Assembly (NCBI GenBank): GCA_030247855.1
Contig: JAPDRN010000116.1
Coordinates: forward strand, 1 to 64,000
Source: Knufia peltigerae
Taxonomy: Eukaryota; Ascomycota; Eurotiomycetes; Chaetothyriales; Trichomeriaceae
DNA: 64,000 nucleotides
Reading direction: 5' to 3'
Below are positions 53,589 to 62,733 of the stretch, in pieces. The notes beneath the pieces are model-generated. The model was given only the letters and a program-made list of their open reading frames with translations. It was not told the origin of the DNA and did no database searches. Each line of letters begins with the position of its first letter. Positions within the stretch are counted from its first letter, which is position 1. Position numbers and translations under genes: made by a program.

Positions 53589-54357
53589 TCATCGATGAAG
53601 GCGGTCAGGATGGGCTGTCTTGTCTGTATTGACGGGGAAGACATCTCTTAATGTGTAACGCCAGTGGCTTCCTCCTTTTGCTTCGGGCAGGATGATCTCA
53701 CACACCTTCAGACAATCAACATACATCTGTGGTGTCGGAACGATTCGTGGAGGAATATGACCGATCCGTCTCGTAACATCAAGTCGGCTGCGGTAGTCAT
53801 TCAACTCGAACTTTGATGAAAGATTCGAGACGAGTAGGAATGAATGTCAACCCCGAGTTGTTGAGGTCGTTGATTGCTTGATGGCACGAAGAGTAGAGAG
53901 GGAGTCCATCTTGCTCGACTTCAAGACGATCGACTGTCAGAAGGCCCCGTGCCACATATTCCCTGAACTGCAAGTGATCAGTCATCTAATCACGGTTCGA
54001 TGATACGATGAACGGCGTTGCAGCTTAGCCAAACATCACGTACCGAGGCGTCTTTCTTGCTCATAACGTGGGCAACATCTGGTGCACCACCACCGCAATG
54101 CCAGCATCTCTCGCCATGACTGCGGTCCACAATGTTTGGCTTCGTCCTTCTCGAAAAGGGCAAAGTCGACGACGTGCTAGATTCGTTTGCACTTTCGATG
54201 TCACTCCACTTGCGTTGGCGACTTGAGCTCGACGTGCTTGTTTCATTCCACGCTGGGACCGGCGGTGGCAACATTGCTGCCGTTGGAGGAGGGGAAGAGC
54301 GTCGCCTTCATGGCAAAACGTTGACGTTATCACCGCCCGCTTGCAAGATTGAAGACA
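53589..54357 (-). pseudogene. fungal HNH-nuclease-like gene with a stop and a frameshift
   Basis: Two-exon layout. The first exon (to 54041) starts MSSILQAGGDNVNVLP, then a TGA at about 54307, then RRRSSPPPTAAMLPPPVPAW and, near its end, ERCWHCGGGAPDVAHV, the Cys pair and AH of HNH-type fungal proteins. A 73-bp intron (GTACGT ... CTGAT ... TTGCAG) leads to FREYVARGLLTVDRLEVEQD, LPLYSSCHQAINDLNN (the CH ... N motif) and GLTFIPTRLESFI. One extra base in a TTT run (53810-53812) then shifts frame. The continuation NDYRSRLDVTRRIGHIPPR, ILPEAKGG and RYTLRDVFPV is the usual end of this family. A protein starting at the second ATG (54274) would avoid the stop but not the frameshift. It is either a recent pseudogene or contains a sequencing error. 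Confidence 0.65.
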
Positions 54358-54390
54358 TCCGACTCGCTCGCTCATGATGGAAGAGATGTC

Positions 54391-55070
54391 ACAGATGGAC
54401 GTCGCTCAAGGTTGAGAGAGTAATGTAATAAAGGGGTCAAGGGTCAATAGATTGACGTTGAGGTTTAATGGTCTGAGAGATCGAGATAGGTGGTGGCTGA
54501 AGAGAACGACTCAGATCAGATATGGTTGAACGCGGTAACCACTTGTAATCCAATTGACATCTCTTCTCATTGCCTCGCTCAAAGCACATTTTCGTCAAAC
54601 TTGGTTTGAATGTTTCATGAGAGATGAACTTTTCCATCACCAGGAAGTTTTGGTCACTTGCAGCCAAGTTGTGCCTGCCTCCAATCGTAACAGTCATTCA
54701 AGGAAGCTACACAAGATTGCGTAAGCTCGGGTTCAAAGCAGTATACTTGTGTAAGCGTAAGTAGACTGCCGAGATAAGACTGCTAGGTGGGAGAATGCTT
54801 GTTTGTCAAGCGAATGAGTAGCATTTAGGTGTTATTATGCCCTGAGGTTTGTGTATTAGGACAAGGACGGCCTTTCCTGTCCTGTGTTTGGAAGTCGAAG
54901 AGGTCGCCGCTAGTTTCCGGAAGTCAAGATGTGGCCCACGCTGCAGGAGTTTCTTCGGATGGAGTCGACATTGTTTACTCCGTAATGTGCAAAGAGACGT
55001 ATGAAGCTCTGTAAATTCTTGAACTCCAGGCGATTTACGAGTGGCTGGGAAAGCTGACAACTAGCAAGAC
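54391..55070. other. no supported gene
   Basis: Short frames on both strands. The minus frame 54437-54697 (FLVMEKFISHETFKPSLTK) is open without other support. Confidence 0.35.
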
Positions 55071-55229
55071 TTAGGTTGTCTCGCCCCGTAATGATGACGG
55101 ACACTCTTGGGGCTTGTTGTGTTCGTGGTCGTTGTTGTTGCTGCTACCGCTGCGTATCGTAGTTGAATCGTTCTTCGCCTTGCATGTAAAGCGCCTGTAA
55201 GCTTTAGGATCATGCCGCATCATCATGGG

Positions 55230-55800
55230 GTCGGGGGAGTTGAAGGCAGAGTGATGCGAGGTTGTAGTGGTCTGCAATGAGATTGATCTCACTGATGCCG
55301 AGGATGACTTGTGGCAAGGATCTGTAAAATTAAGAAACAGGTTGGCGAGGTTGATGAGGTCGGAGGTCGGGGTGGCACATCAAGGTTTCTCCCAACTCTT
55401 CCATGCCACTGAAGTGTACAGTGTTTGATCTGCCTGCGGCGTCTCCCTACGCGAGATGAGCACCCACCGCTCACGGAGTTGGTTATAGTAGTCTGCAGTG
55501 AGAGTGGTCCCACTGATGCCGAGGATGAGTTGTGGCAAAGAAAGGTCTGTAAAAGCGGAGACAGGCTGGCGAGGTTGGCGAGGTCGAGGTGACGCATCAA
55601 GATTTCGGACATGGCAGTCTCGAAGTCTCGCCAACTTCCTGTTGCGTCCATGAGCCCCCATCACTCACAGAGTTGGTTGTAGTAGTCTGCAGTGAGAGTG
55701 GTCTCACTGATGCCGGGGATGAGTTGTGGCAAAGGTTTGTAAAAGCGGAGACAGGTTGGCGAGATCGGTGAGGTTAGGGTCAGCCGATGCAGTAAAGTCA
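55230..55800. repeat. three diverged copies of a unit of about 215 bp
   Basis: TCTGCAGTGAGAGTGGTCCC, ACTGATGCCGAGGATGAGTT, GTGGCAAAG and GGAGACAGGTTGGCGAGGTT recur at about 55270, 55490 and 55690. On the minus strand the units read DLANLASLSPLLQTF and LPQLILGISGTTLTADYYNQ, so they may be duplicated fragments of one gene. Confidence 0.75.
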
Positions 55801-56165
55801 TTGTTCGTTGTTATTGTGTGTGCGTGTGTGTGTATGGGGCAAGCTGTGCAAGGGTGAAGAGTGATGCAATTTTGAGGCAGCAGCAAAGTGATTGTTCGTT
55901 GTGATAGTCATATGTGTGACAGACTGCGCCCTTTTGAAGGGTGAGTTCAGAGTAATACGATCTTGAAGAGGCTGCAGCACCAAAGAAATTGTTTGTTGTG
56001 GTAGTTGTGTGTGTGTATGATAGACTGTGCTCTCCTGAAGAAAGAAGAGTGATACAGTTCTGAGGATGCCGCCGTAGGAAGGTGATTGTTCGTTGTAGTA
56101 GGTAGTTGTGTTTGTGTGTGGCAGACTGCGCCCTTTAAGAGTCGGTCAGAACTCCCAAACTCTAA
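55795..56165. repeat. four copies of a unit of about 100 bp
   Basis: GTGATTGTTCGTTGTGATAG, a TGTG-rich stretch, GACAGACTGCGCCCTTTTGA and AGAGTGATACAGTTCTGAGG repeat in order four times. Confidence 0.75.
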
Positions 56166-56204
56166 AAACTCCAAGGCGATAAATGCCCAAAGCTTGAGAA
56201 AGAG

Positions 56205-56475
56205 AGAAGATTGTGTTTTTTTTGCCTGCGCTGATTCGCATGTCCGTCTGTGTATGATCTAGTCCTCTTTCTTGCTTGCCTCTTTGGTATTTCCTTTTCA
56301 TGGCAACAAATGTAGAACTCGGAATGCTTTGCCTGCGCTGATTGTGTGTATGTGTGTGTATGATCTGATCCTCTCTCTTGCTTTTGTATATGATCTGGTT
56401 CTGTCCCTTTCTCGTGTGTATGATCAGGTCCTGTCTCTGGCTTGCCTCTTTGGTATTGTTTTTTCATGACAACAG
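56205..56475. repeat. diverged repeat (TGTATGATCTGGTCCTGTCTC)
   Basis: GTGTATGATCTAGTCCTCTT, TTGCTTGCCTCTTTGGTATT and TTTTCATGGCAACA recur two to four times. TTGCCTGCGCTGATT occurs twice. Confidence 0.65.
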
Positions 56476-57010
56476 ACAATGTCGTCAAGAGATGACTCTT
56501 CATGAGGTGGAGGTATGAGAGCGATGCGAAGCAACATCTCCGCCTCCTAGACTTTCAAGGATCGTCTTGGTCTTCGCCTCGCTTCTCTCCTAATCACAAT
56601 TAGTAACTTGGCGGGACATGTCTAGACGTTTCATGGGGTTGTAAAGATTCTTTGGCCGTAAGGGGAGGTATGCAAAAGCAATTGTCAACAGAACTTACCG
56701 CAGAAAAAGGCTTTCCACCGTATCAACAACCATGGAGTCAGTACCGACGTCCTCAGTCAACATTTCTCCATCGATGATAGTTCGGCGGTGACAGTAATGC
56801 CAGGGCGGTGGGCGAATTGATCTCGAATTCATTTTGGATAGTCTGAGGAGTGACGTCCTTAGAAATAGTATTCCCAAGACTGTCAGCCGCTTTGTTGATT
56901 TGCTCAAACCCTTGACAATATTTCAGGCATCCATGGCCAATCCTTCGTCTCGTTTTGCTGCTAGTCGGGCATGTGGGAGATTGATAAGGTTGTCGGTGAG
57001 ACAGACAAAA
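56476..57010. other. no supported gene
   Basis: A minus exon-like block (MLTEDVGTDSMVVDTVESLF followed by a GTAAGT donor near 56698) and a plus frame at 56834-57046 overlap. Neither can be placed in a gene. Confidence 0.3.
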
Positions 57011-57015
57011 GAGCC

Positions 57016-57102
57016 GAAAGCTTGGTCAAACTTGTTAACAGAGTAAGTAGAAGTCGTAACAAGGTCTTCGTAGGTGAACCTGCAGAGGGCTCATTACTGA
57101 GG
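57016..57102 (+). rRNA. decayed fragment of the 18S rRNA 3' end running into ITS1
   Basis: AGCTTGGTCAAACTTG, then GTAGAAGTCGTAACAAGGTC, TTCGTAGGTGAACCTGCAGA and GGGCTCATTACTGAG correspond to the last about 85 bases of fungal 18S rRNA and the first bases of ITS1. Several differences from the near-invariant sequence and internal loss in the TCATTTAGAGGAAGT part show it is a non-functional fragment, not an rDNA unit. No 5.8S or further 18S sequence is seen nearby. Confidence 0.8.
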
Positions 57103-57175
57103 TAGGGCCCGCAAAAGGGTCCGCATATAAAGGTCCGCATCAAGGTCCGCAAAAGGGTCCGCGTACGGGCTCGGC
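57103..57175. repeat. short GGTCCGCA tandem repeats next to the rRNA fragment
   Basis: GGGCCCGCAAAAGGGTCCGC, ATATAAAGGTCCGCATCAAG and AAAAGGGTCCGCGTACGG: five copies of GGTCCGCA with variable spacers. May be ITS1-derived or post-insertion. Confidence 0.7.
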
Positions 57176-57539
57176 GTCTCAATCCATTGTTCATGTACCA
57201 TTAATGTCATCAATCCGCTCTTTTCTTGAATCACCACAAAAGATTTCAGAAGCCAACTTGGTCTTCTTCTTATCTTCTGGAAGGCGACTACAAAGATCGC
57301 TCTCTGTCAATATCACTTGCCCGGCGAGACTGCTGTGAGAATCGGTGTTTGTGAAATTGTCTTTTGTCGTGCTTCTGAGCATGACATTTCATATGCCGAA
57401 AAAAGGACATCGCTGCAGGATCGGTTAGAACGACGATACCGGACAGGGGAAACAGCATCAGAAACAGAAGTACTTGCCTGCGAGAGAAAGCCTCGTCACA
57501 GATAGTGGGTACACTATCTCCATGCACCGTTCTCACCAT

Positions 57540-57740
57540 ATCCTGCTGGTAGGCCATCTCCATCGGCCAATTCGTCATACAAGAGGAAGATATGGCTGAA
57601 TTCGTCGAGGTTCATTTCGTCATATGACGGCCGTCTTTGCATTGGGCCTGGTCGGTGAGAAAAGCTGTTTGGAGGACGCCATCTCCATCGGCCATTTGAT
57701 TATGCAAGAGGACAATATGGCTGAATCATCTCAAGACTGA
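57540..57740 (-). pseudogene. two partial copies of the 57831-58275 gene
   Basis: Minus-strand MNLDEFSHIFLLYDELADGD (about 57620-57560) and a frameshifted relative containing ADGDGVLQTAF and KDGRHMTK (about 57715-57630) correspond to NLDEFSHVVLLFDEMPDADG and CKDGHRLTK of the longer copy. They are tandem truncated duplicates. Confidence 0.6.
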
Positions 57741-57830
57741 GGTTGCCGTCTCGGATATCCCTGAAGGACCTTCGACATGAACAACACAACCACAGACTCT
57801 CGCAGCCTCCTGATTTACGTACCTATCATC

Positions 57831-58275
57831 TCACATCTCTTGTTCCCCCCCTTGCGCATGCATGCCCGTCCGTTGGTCGGGATGAGGCAGAGGAGGTCGA
57901 CTCCAACTCTCTCCAGGACGGTTGTCAATGTACAGGGAGAAGAATCGAGTGGTTTCTTCCGATCTCCAAGTCTCGAGTGCCGAACGCAACACGAGATCGT
58001 TGGGAATCTTTGTGTCATCACCATCTTCAAAGACGAACACCAACCCCGGTGACTCACTATAGCCAATGCTCTTCAGTATCGTGACGGTGCCCTGGGCCGT
58101 CATTTGCGAGGCTTGTTTCGTCAAACGATGGCCGTCTTTGCACCGGGCCAGCTCGATGAGCAAAGCTGTTTGGAGGACGCCATCCGCATCAGGCATTTCA
58201 TCAAACAAGAGGACGACATGACTGAATTCGTCCAGGTTGTTCTCGTCCAGCCCTTTAGACTTGTCACGAGTATGT
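57831..58275 (-). pseudogene. truncated unknown gene interrupted by a family A element
   Basis: Minus frame reads GLDENNLDEFSHVVLLFDEM, VLQTALLIELARCKDGHRLT, GTVTILKSIGYSESPGLVFV, then FEDGDDTKIPNDLVLRSALE and TTRFFSLYIDNRPGESW. It is clearly protein-like, family unknown. Its 5' side ends in the terminus of the family A repeat at 58262, so the upstream part of the gene has been separated or lost. Two partial relatives lie at 57540-57740, and a short inverted piece (CAAAGACGGCCGTCATATGA) at 60830-60850. Confidence 0.5.
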
Positions 58276-58432
58276 GTTTGAAGTGATCGAATTCGATACG
58301 GAGGAGGGTGTTTCAGGAAGAAATTGATGCCGCAGCGCAGTTTTGTTTACGCGCAGGCCGAGGCAGCAGGTAGTTTCCAATAGGATCAAGTGCAAGAACC
58401 AAGGCAGTCCCAGTCACATGATCAGGACTCAC
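58262..58432 (+). repeat. family A MITE-like repeat
   Basis: TTGTCACGAGTATGTGTTTG, GAATTCGATACGGAGG, CCGCAGCGCAG, GCGCAGGCCGAGGCAG and CAGTCACATGATCAGGACTC in the usual order. Confidence 0.8.
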
Positions 58433-58474
58433 CAGCAGGTCTACGGGTACTTGTTGCAGCCAAATTATCTGTGG

Positions 58475-58600
58475 ATTATTGCGCACCAGGACTTGCAACC
58501 AGCAACACCCAAAGCACCCTTCGAAAGGACTTACACTCAACACATACCAAAGTAACACTTTTAAGATACCTCTCAGATAGATTTAGTTATATTTTCTTAC
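58475..58600 (-). repeat. family B-like end fragment
   Basis: CCCTTCGAAAGGACTTACAC, CTCAACACATACCAAAG and TTTTAAGATACCTC match the left-end words of family B in reverse. It directly follows a family A copy. Confidence 0.5.
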
Positions 58601-59165
58601 GTCTCACAATTGACTACTTGTACAAGAAGGATTCAAACCCCAAGGAGCCACCAACGTTGCTCGGTGATGGCATGGAAACCTTGCTGACGCTTCGAAAGGT
58701 CAAGTTGGTCAGCATCCTTGAGACTATCCCTGTGAAATTGATCTCGAGATCACGGCCATTGGCAGAGAAGGACAGCGCAGTGGTGACATTCTTGAGGTCG
58801 TTAACCTTCCGGCAAATGAACGCCAGGGTCCAGGGAGGTCGCGGACCTCGTGAGAGGCACCATGGTACATAAAAGGCCATCTCTCTTATCAAGGGGCGAA
58901 TCCCGATCTGTACTTTTCGTCAACATCCCAAACTCATTTGAGCGAGGTATTTCTGGAGTTGTTGATTGGGCTCGTTCTCGTGGTAGCAGTCTCCTTGGTG
59001 GAGGGGAAAGTGTTCCCTTGAGTCGAAAGAGGGTTTCATTTTCCGGCTGCCCTGTGGGAGGAGTCCGTCGTTGTGTTCATGCAGTTTGCATGGACGAAGG
59101 ACCTCTTTATCAAGGGGTGTCACCAGACCAACATCGCCATGTGCGATGGCTAGAGAGGTGACACC

Positions 59166-59625
59166 TGTTCAACTGAAGTGTTCAGGTAGGCGCCGGGGGC
59201 AGGGCAGACTGTCCTCGTTGTCTCTGCTTCGTGACCTGGTGCAAACCGGCTTGCAGTCGTTGCCGATAGTGCCTCGGTGACGAACGTCCTCGTCATCGCT
59301 ATTGTACCATGCCGATACGCAGATGGCAACCATTTGCTTCACTTCTCGGTGCTGCCCCCTGCGTGGCAGTTGTGTCGTTGTGGATTCCACCTGTACCATC
59401 CAGTCAGTCTTTTCCCAAAGAATCTGGAACGAGGGCGGTGCCTCTGGGATGATCAAACCTTTGTCAGGGTAAATGATCCAATTCTCAGGATGTCTTAGGA
59501 CGAGACCTGGGTCGGAAATTCTAGTTCTGGCTCCAGGGTCGTCTGCCGGGTAAAGATCGACTGCCGGAAGAATTCCTTAAGTCTCCGTCCTGTTAAAGGC
59601 TTCGCACCCGGGAAAGGTGCATGGC
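59166..59625 (-). pseudogene. long coding-like frame broken by one stop
   Basis: Minus frame reads CTFPGCEAFNRTET, then a single TAA (about 59579-59581), then GILPAVDLYPADDPGARTRI, LVLRHPENWIIYPDKGLIIP and EAPPSFQILWEKTDWMVQVE, ending near 59169. The stop is one C-to-T change away from CAA. CTFPGC resembles the first Cys pair of a C2H2 finger, but no His pair follows in frame. The family is not recognised. The last bases (CTCTGCTTCGTGACCTGGTG, plus strand) also occur at 23757. Confidence 0.4.
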
Positions 59626-60000
59626 TGCTCAAAAATCATTAGAAACGTCTTCAAGCACACAGAACGAGGAGATAACATACATCGAGGACATCATCGGGGT
59701 GATGATGGCTAGCGTAGGCAGCAGTACTACTGTGGGTGAGACTGTCATGCATGGGTCAGCATTGAGACTCCCAAGAACGAGGTCCAACATGTGTGTGTGC
59801 CGAGTGGTGAGACTGACCGTGCTTCGCCGCCTTGTGGTAAGCTTCTTTGGCTTTACCAATAAGGCCAGTGATGATGATGAAGGATCTTCCTGGCAAACGA
59901 GAAGACTGTTGAAGGCGGGCACTTGATTCCCAAACGTGAGGCTTGATGATTAGACTCTTTGAAGTCAGAAGGGGCTTGCAACGAAGATTATATAGAAAAA
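59626..60000. other. no supported gene
   Basis: Both strands are open for about 300 nt over the same bases. There is no motif or splice support for either. Confidence 0.3.
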
Positions 60001-60002
60001 TT

Positions 60003-60160
60003 GTCAGGATGGCTGATCATTGACCAGTGCTGCCTGTTTGTTGCACTAGTCCTATTCGGGAACTGCCTTCTGCGCCGGCCGCGAAAACAAAACTGCGCTT
60101 CGGCCTCAACAACACCTAATTAGTCTAGCCCTCAGATACCTCAAAAGTATCATTTGTTGT
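60003..60160 (-). repeat. family A MITE-like repeat, inverted copy
   Basis: TGTCAGGATGGCTGATCATT, CTAGTCCTATTCGGGAA, AACTGCGCTTCGGCCTCAAC and AAAGTATCATTTG. The last terminal part is diverged. A family B copy in the same orientation follows. Confidence 0.75.
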
Positions 60161-60189
60161 TATATGATGAAATGACAGCCAACGTAATT

Positions 60190-60620
60190 AGCTTAGGCTC
60201 AGAGATAATATTGGAGGATAAGGTGGAGGTTCTCCGTGTAATTCGAACTTAGCCTGCTTGATACCACTCATAAATGACATCATCCTTCTCTGACACTTCT
60301 GGCACTTCTGGCATTTCTTCTTCTTCTGGCGACAAGAAGTTGAGAATAATTCTTGGCGATAATTTTCGTTGACTAATCTTGTGCTCTGTCCCCATCTGAT
60401 TGATTTATTAATGTCATTCATCCTGAGTTTTCTCCAAATTACCTCAGGGTTACAAATAATCCACTCAAGATAGTTTTGAGGTTACAAATAATCAACTCAA
60501 GATTCCATTCGGAAGGGCTTGCAACCACAACACTCAAAATTACGCTTCAGAAAGGACTTGTAATTATTATTGCGCTACACACCTAAAATAATCAAAACCT
60601 TTACATCATGAAGTAACATA
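60190..60620 (-). repeat. family B repeat copy, inverted
   Basis: AATGACATCATCCTTCTCTG, AATAATTCTTGGCGATAAT, ATTAATGTCATTCATCC, CACTCAAGATAGTTTTGAGG and GGAAGGGCTTGCAACCACAA. GGCACTTCTGGCATTTCTTC is a local insertion. Confidence 0.65.
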
Positions 60621-60840
60621 CGGAGTAGTTCATGACGTTATCCCTCGGCTCGTCTGACAAGTTGCCTGAATACGAGCGATCTCTGTACAGCTGTCATGCC
60701 GCTGGTCAACTGGCTGGAATCAGAATTGACGTAAACTGCAAATAAAGCAACAAGAAATGACCATGAGAAGAGATGGCGGTGAATATGATTGTCTTCCAAA
60801 TGGCTTTTCTCACTATCTAGACCCGATGCAAAGACGGCCG

Positions 60841-61231
60841 TCATATGACGAGATGAACCTCCTTTTGGAACTTCGCCCATGCCGTCTCTTTCATAGCCCT
60901 AATCAGGCATGCATGATGATTCCACACGCCGCAGCCAACCTTTAGGCGTTGATACATCTCCGTATTGGGGTCACCATAACCACCGCAGATACAAAATCGT
61001 CTTAGTTTGCTCAAGGCATTGTCGCCCTTTTGTTTCATATCGTATGTCTGTGTCCAGTATCGCTCCAACAGAAGCTTCTTGTTCGAGTCGTCATTTTGAT
61101 CCCAGTGGCTGACCTCGACCAGCGAGGAGATGGTTTGTGCCTCGACAATGTCCACATGATTGCTCAGGACCAATTCGTTCTTTGGGTATGTCAGAAGGGG
61201 CGGTCGCTCCGTCCGTGAAACCAGGTGGTCT
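60841..61231 (-). pseudogene. BAH-PHD protein fragment
   Basis: Minus frame starting after a CTAACAGCTGTACAG acceptor reads RDHLVSRTERPPLLTYPKNE, LVLSNHVDIVEAQTISSLVE and VSHWDQNDDS, the second half of a fungal BAH domain. It then reads YWTQTYD, LSKLRRFCICGGYGDPNTEM and CGVWNHHACLIRAM, a PHD-type zinc-binding motif (C-x-C ... C-x-V-W-x-H-H-x-x-C). The N-terminal BAH half is not found in frame. Immediately 3', the sequence runs into a duplicated exon-like piece (60658-60725) that resembles 61230-61285. Full-length relatives are two to three times longer, so this is a fragment or relic of a chromatin-reader gene. Confidence 0.6.
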
Positions 61232-61347
61232 CTGTACAGCTGTTAGTCATGCCACTGATTGACTGGTTGGAATCAGAATTCGTAGCTGGCCTTGAACTTG
61301 GGCGAGAAGTTCGACGACGATGTATCGTTTTGTCAGGATCTTCATTG

Positions 61348-61490
61348 TCATGACTATGCGTTTGAAATGATAGAATTCAGTACGAAGGAGGGCTGAACTT
61401 GGTGTTGTGAGGCCGCAGCGCAGTTGTTGTGGGGTGGTGGGCGCAGGCCGAGGCATCCCGAATGGGACTGGTGCAATGATCATGAATGCG
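61348..61490 (+). repeat. family A MITE-like repeat
   Basis: TGTCATGACTATGCGTTTGA, GATAGAATTCAGTACGAAGG, GAGGCCGCAGCGCAG, GGCGCAGGCCGAGGCA and GGGACTGGTGCAATGATCAT. The consensus across copies has TGTCASGA at both ends as short terminal inverted repeats and is about 150-175 bp long with no coding capacity. Confidence 0.8.
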
Positions 61491-61669
61491 GTTTGTAGCG
61501 GCGCGAAGAGAATTGAATTGACTGACTATGAGTGAGTGAGGAATGGCCGCTACATATGCGTAAAAGTATGCAAGCAAATGCAGCGGTCGGAAATAGGTGA
61601 CACTGACCCCTCACGCTAGAATCACAGAGAAATATAATCAATGTAAGTTGTTGGACAATAAATTGGGGG

Positions 61670-61840
61670 GTGGTTGGTTGACCATTGCTGTTGTACTCGG
61701 TAGCTACCAGTAGTCAGACTCAACACATCCACAACAATTGAGATTACTTGGTAGAACGTCCAAAATAGTTAGGACTCGCACTCAACACTTTCAAAATACC
61801 ATTGGGAAGGACTTGCAACCATAACATACAAAATAACTAG
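61670..61840 (-). repeat. family B-like fragment
   Basis: AAAATAGTTAGGACTCGCAC, TCAACACTTTCAAAATACCA and GGGAAGGACTTGCAACCATA match family B left-end words in reverse. It lies about 180 bp from a family A copy. Confidence 0.5.
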
Positions 61841-62733
61841 GCCTTGCTCCAGATTTGTGACTTTTGCCGTTGGTGCCTCGCCGATGTGTGCTCGCAATGA
61901 TGATATCATTCCCAAAGAGAAAGACCTTGCGCGGCGAGATTGATAAATGTCTGGGACAATGAGAACGGCTGTGCTGAGACGGGCATACAGAAACTTTAAT
62001 TGAGAATTCCAGTTTGCAAAACATGTAAATTTCATCGCAAGCGTGAGACTGCCTCATCTGGCCGCAAGGATAAGTGAAGGGATTGTCTCAAAGCGATACA
62101 ATCATTGTTGGAAAGCGTTTGTCTCGCAACAGCAAACGCCGATCCTGTCACCCATGTCCGCAACGCTGATCCTGTCACCCATCTCCCCATCGTTTGATGC
62201 ACCTCCAACAACTTGTTGCCTATGTATATATATAAAAATATATATATGCCAGACTGAAAACCCCTTTTTCATGCATAAATCAAGTCCAAGGAACTGCAAC
62301 TATCGCAAAGATCGCAAATCCCCCGACGAGGGATGTCGACCTCATTTGATTTATATATATACATATTCCGCGCCAGGAACCCAGATTGTTGAGATCTAAG
62401 ATCGCCGGCACTAAGTTCATGGGGAAGAGATCGACTTGGAACCATTCCTGGTCATCCGTCTTGTGATTGCTCCTCTTAACAGAGTTTGCAGAGACGGAAG
62501 GTGGCCCTTTCCCCCCTCTTGGCTTGTTGTCTTCTACTTGCTTTGCTTTCGTGGACTTCCCTCCCTTCTTCCTCTGTGTGACGATACATTGGAATGTCCA
62601 CGTTCGATTGCTTCAATTAAGCAACAAGGGCTTCTTACATATTCAAAGGTTTGAGGATAGGTCAAGGTCATTCCAACCCCCAAGCTTCTCTACGAGAAAT
62701 CATTCGCTAACCTTCACTCAAGAAGCGAATACA
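61841..62733. other. no supported gene
   Basis: Contains a TATATATATA-rich palindrome near 62221-62250 and a duplicated GCNGATCCTGTCACCCAT at 62139 and 62167. Frames on the plus strand are unsupported. Confidence 0.4.

Noticed and set aside
55795..56160. Telomere- or centromere-like repeat because of TGTG content
   Set aside because: Units are about 100 bp with unique blocks and only four copies; no telomeric hexamers.
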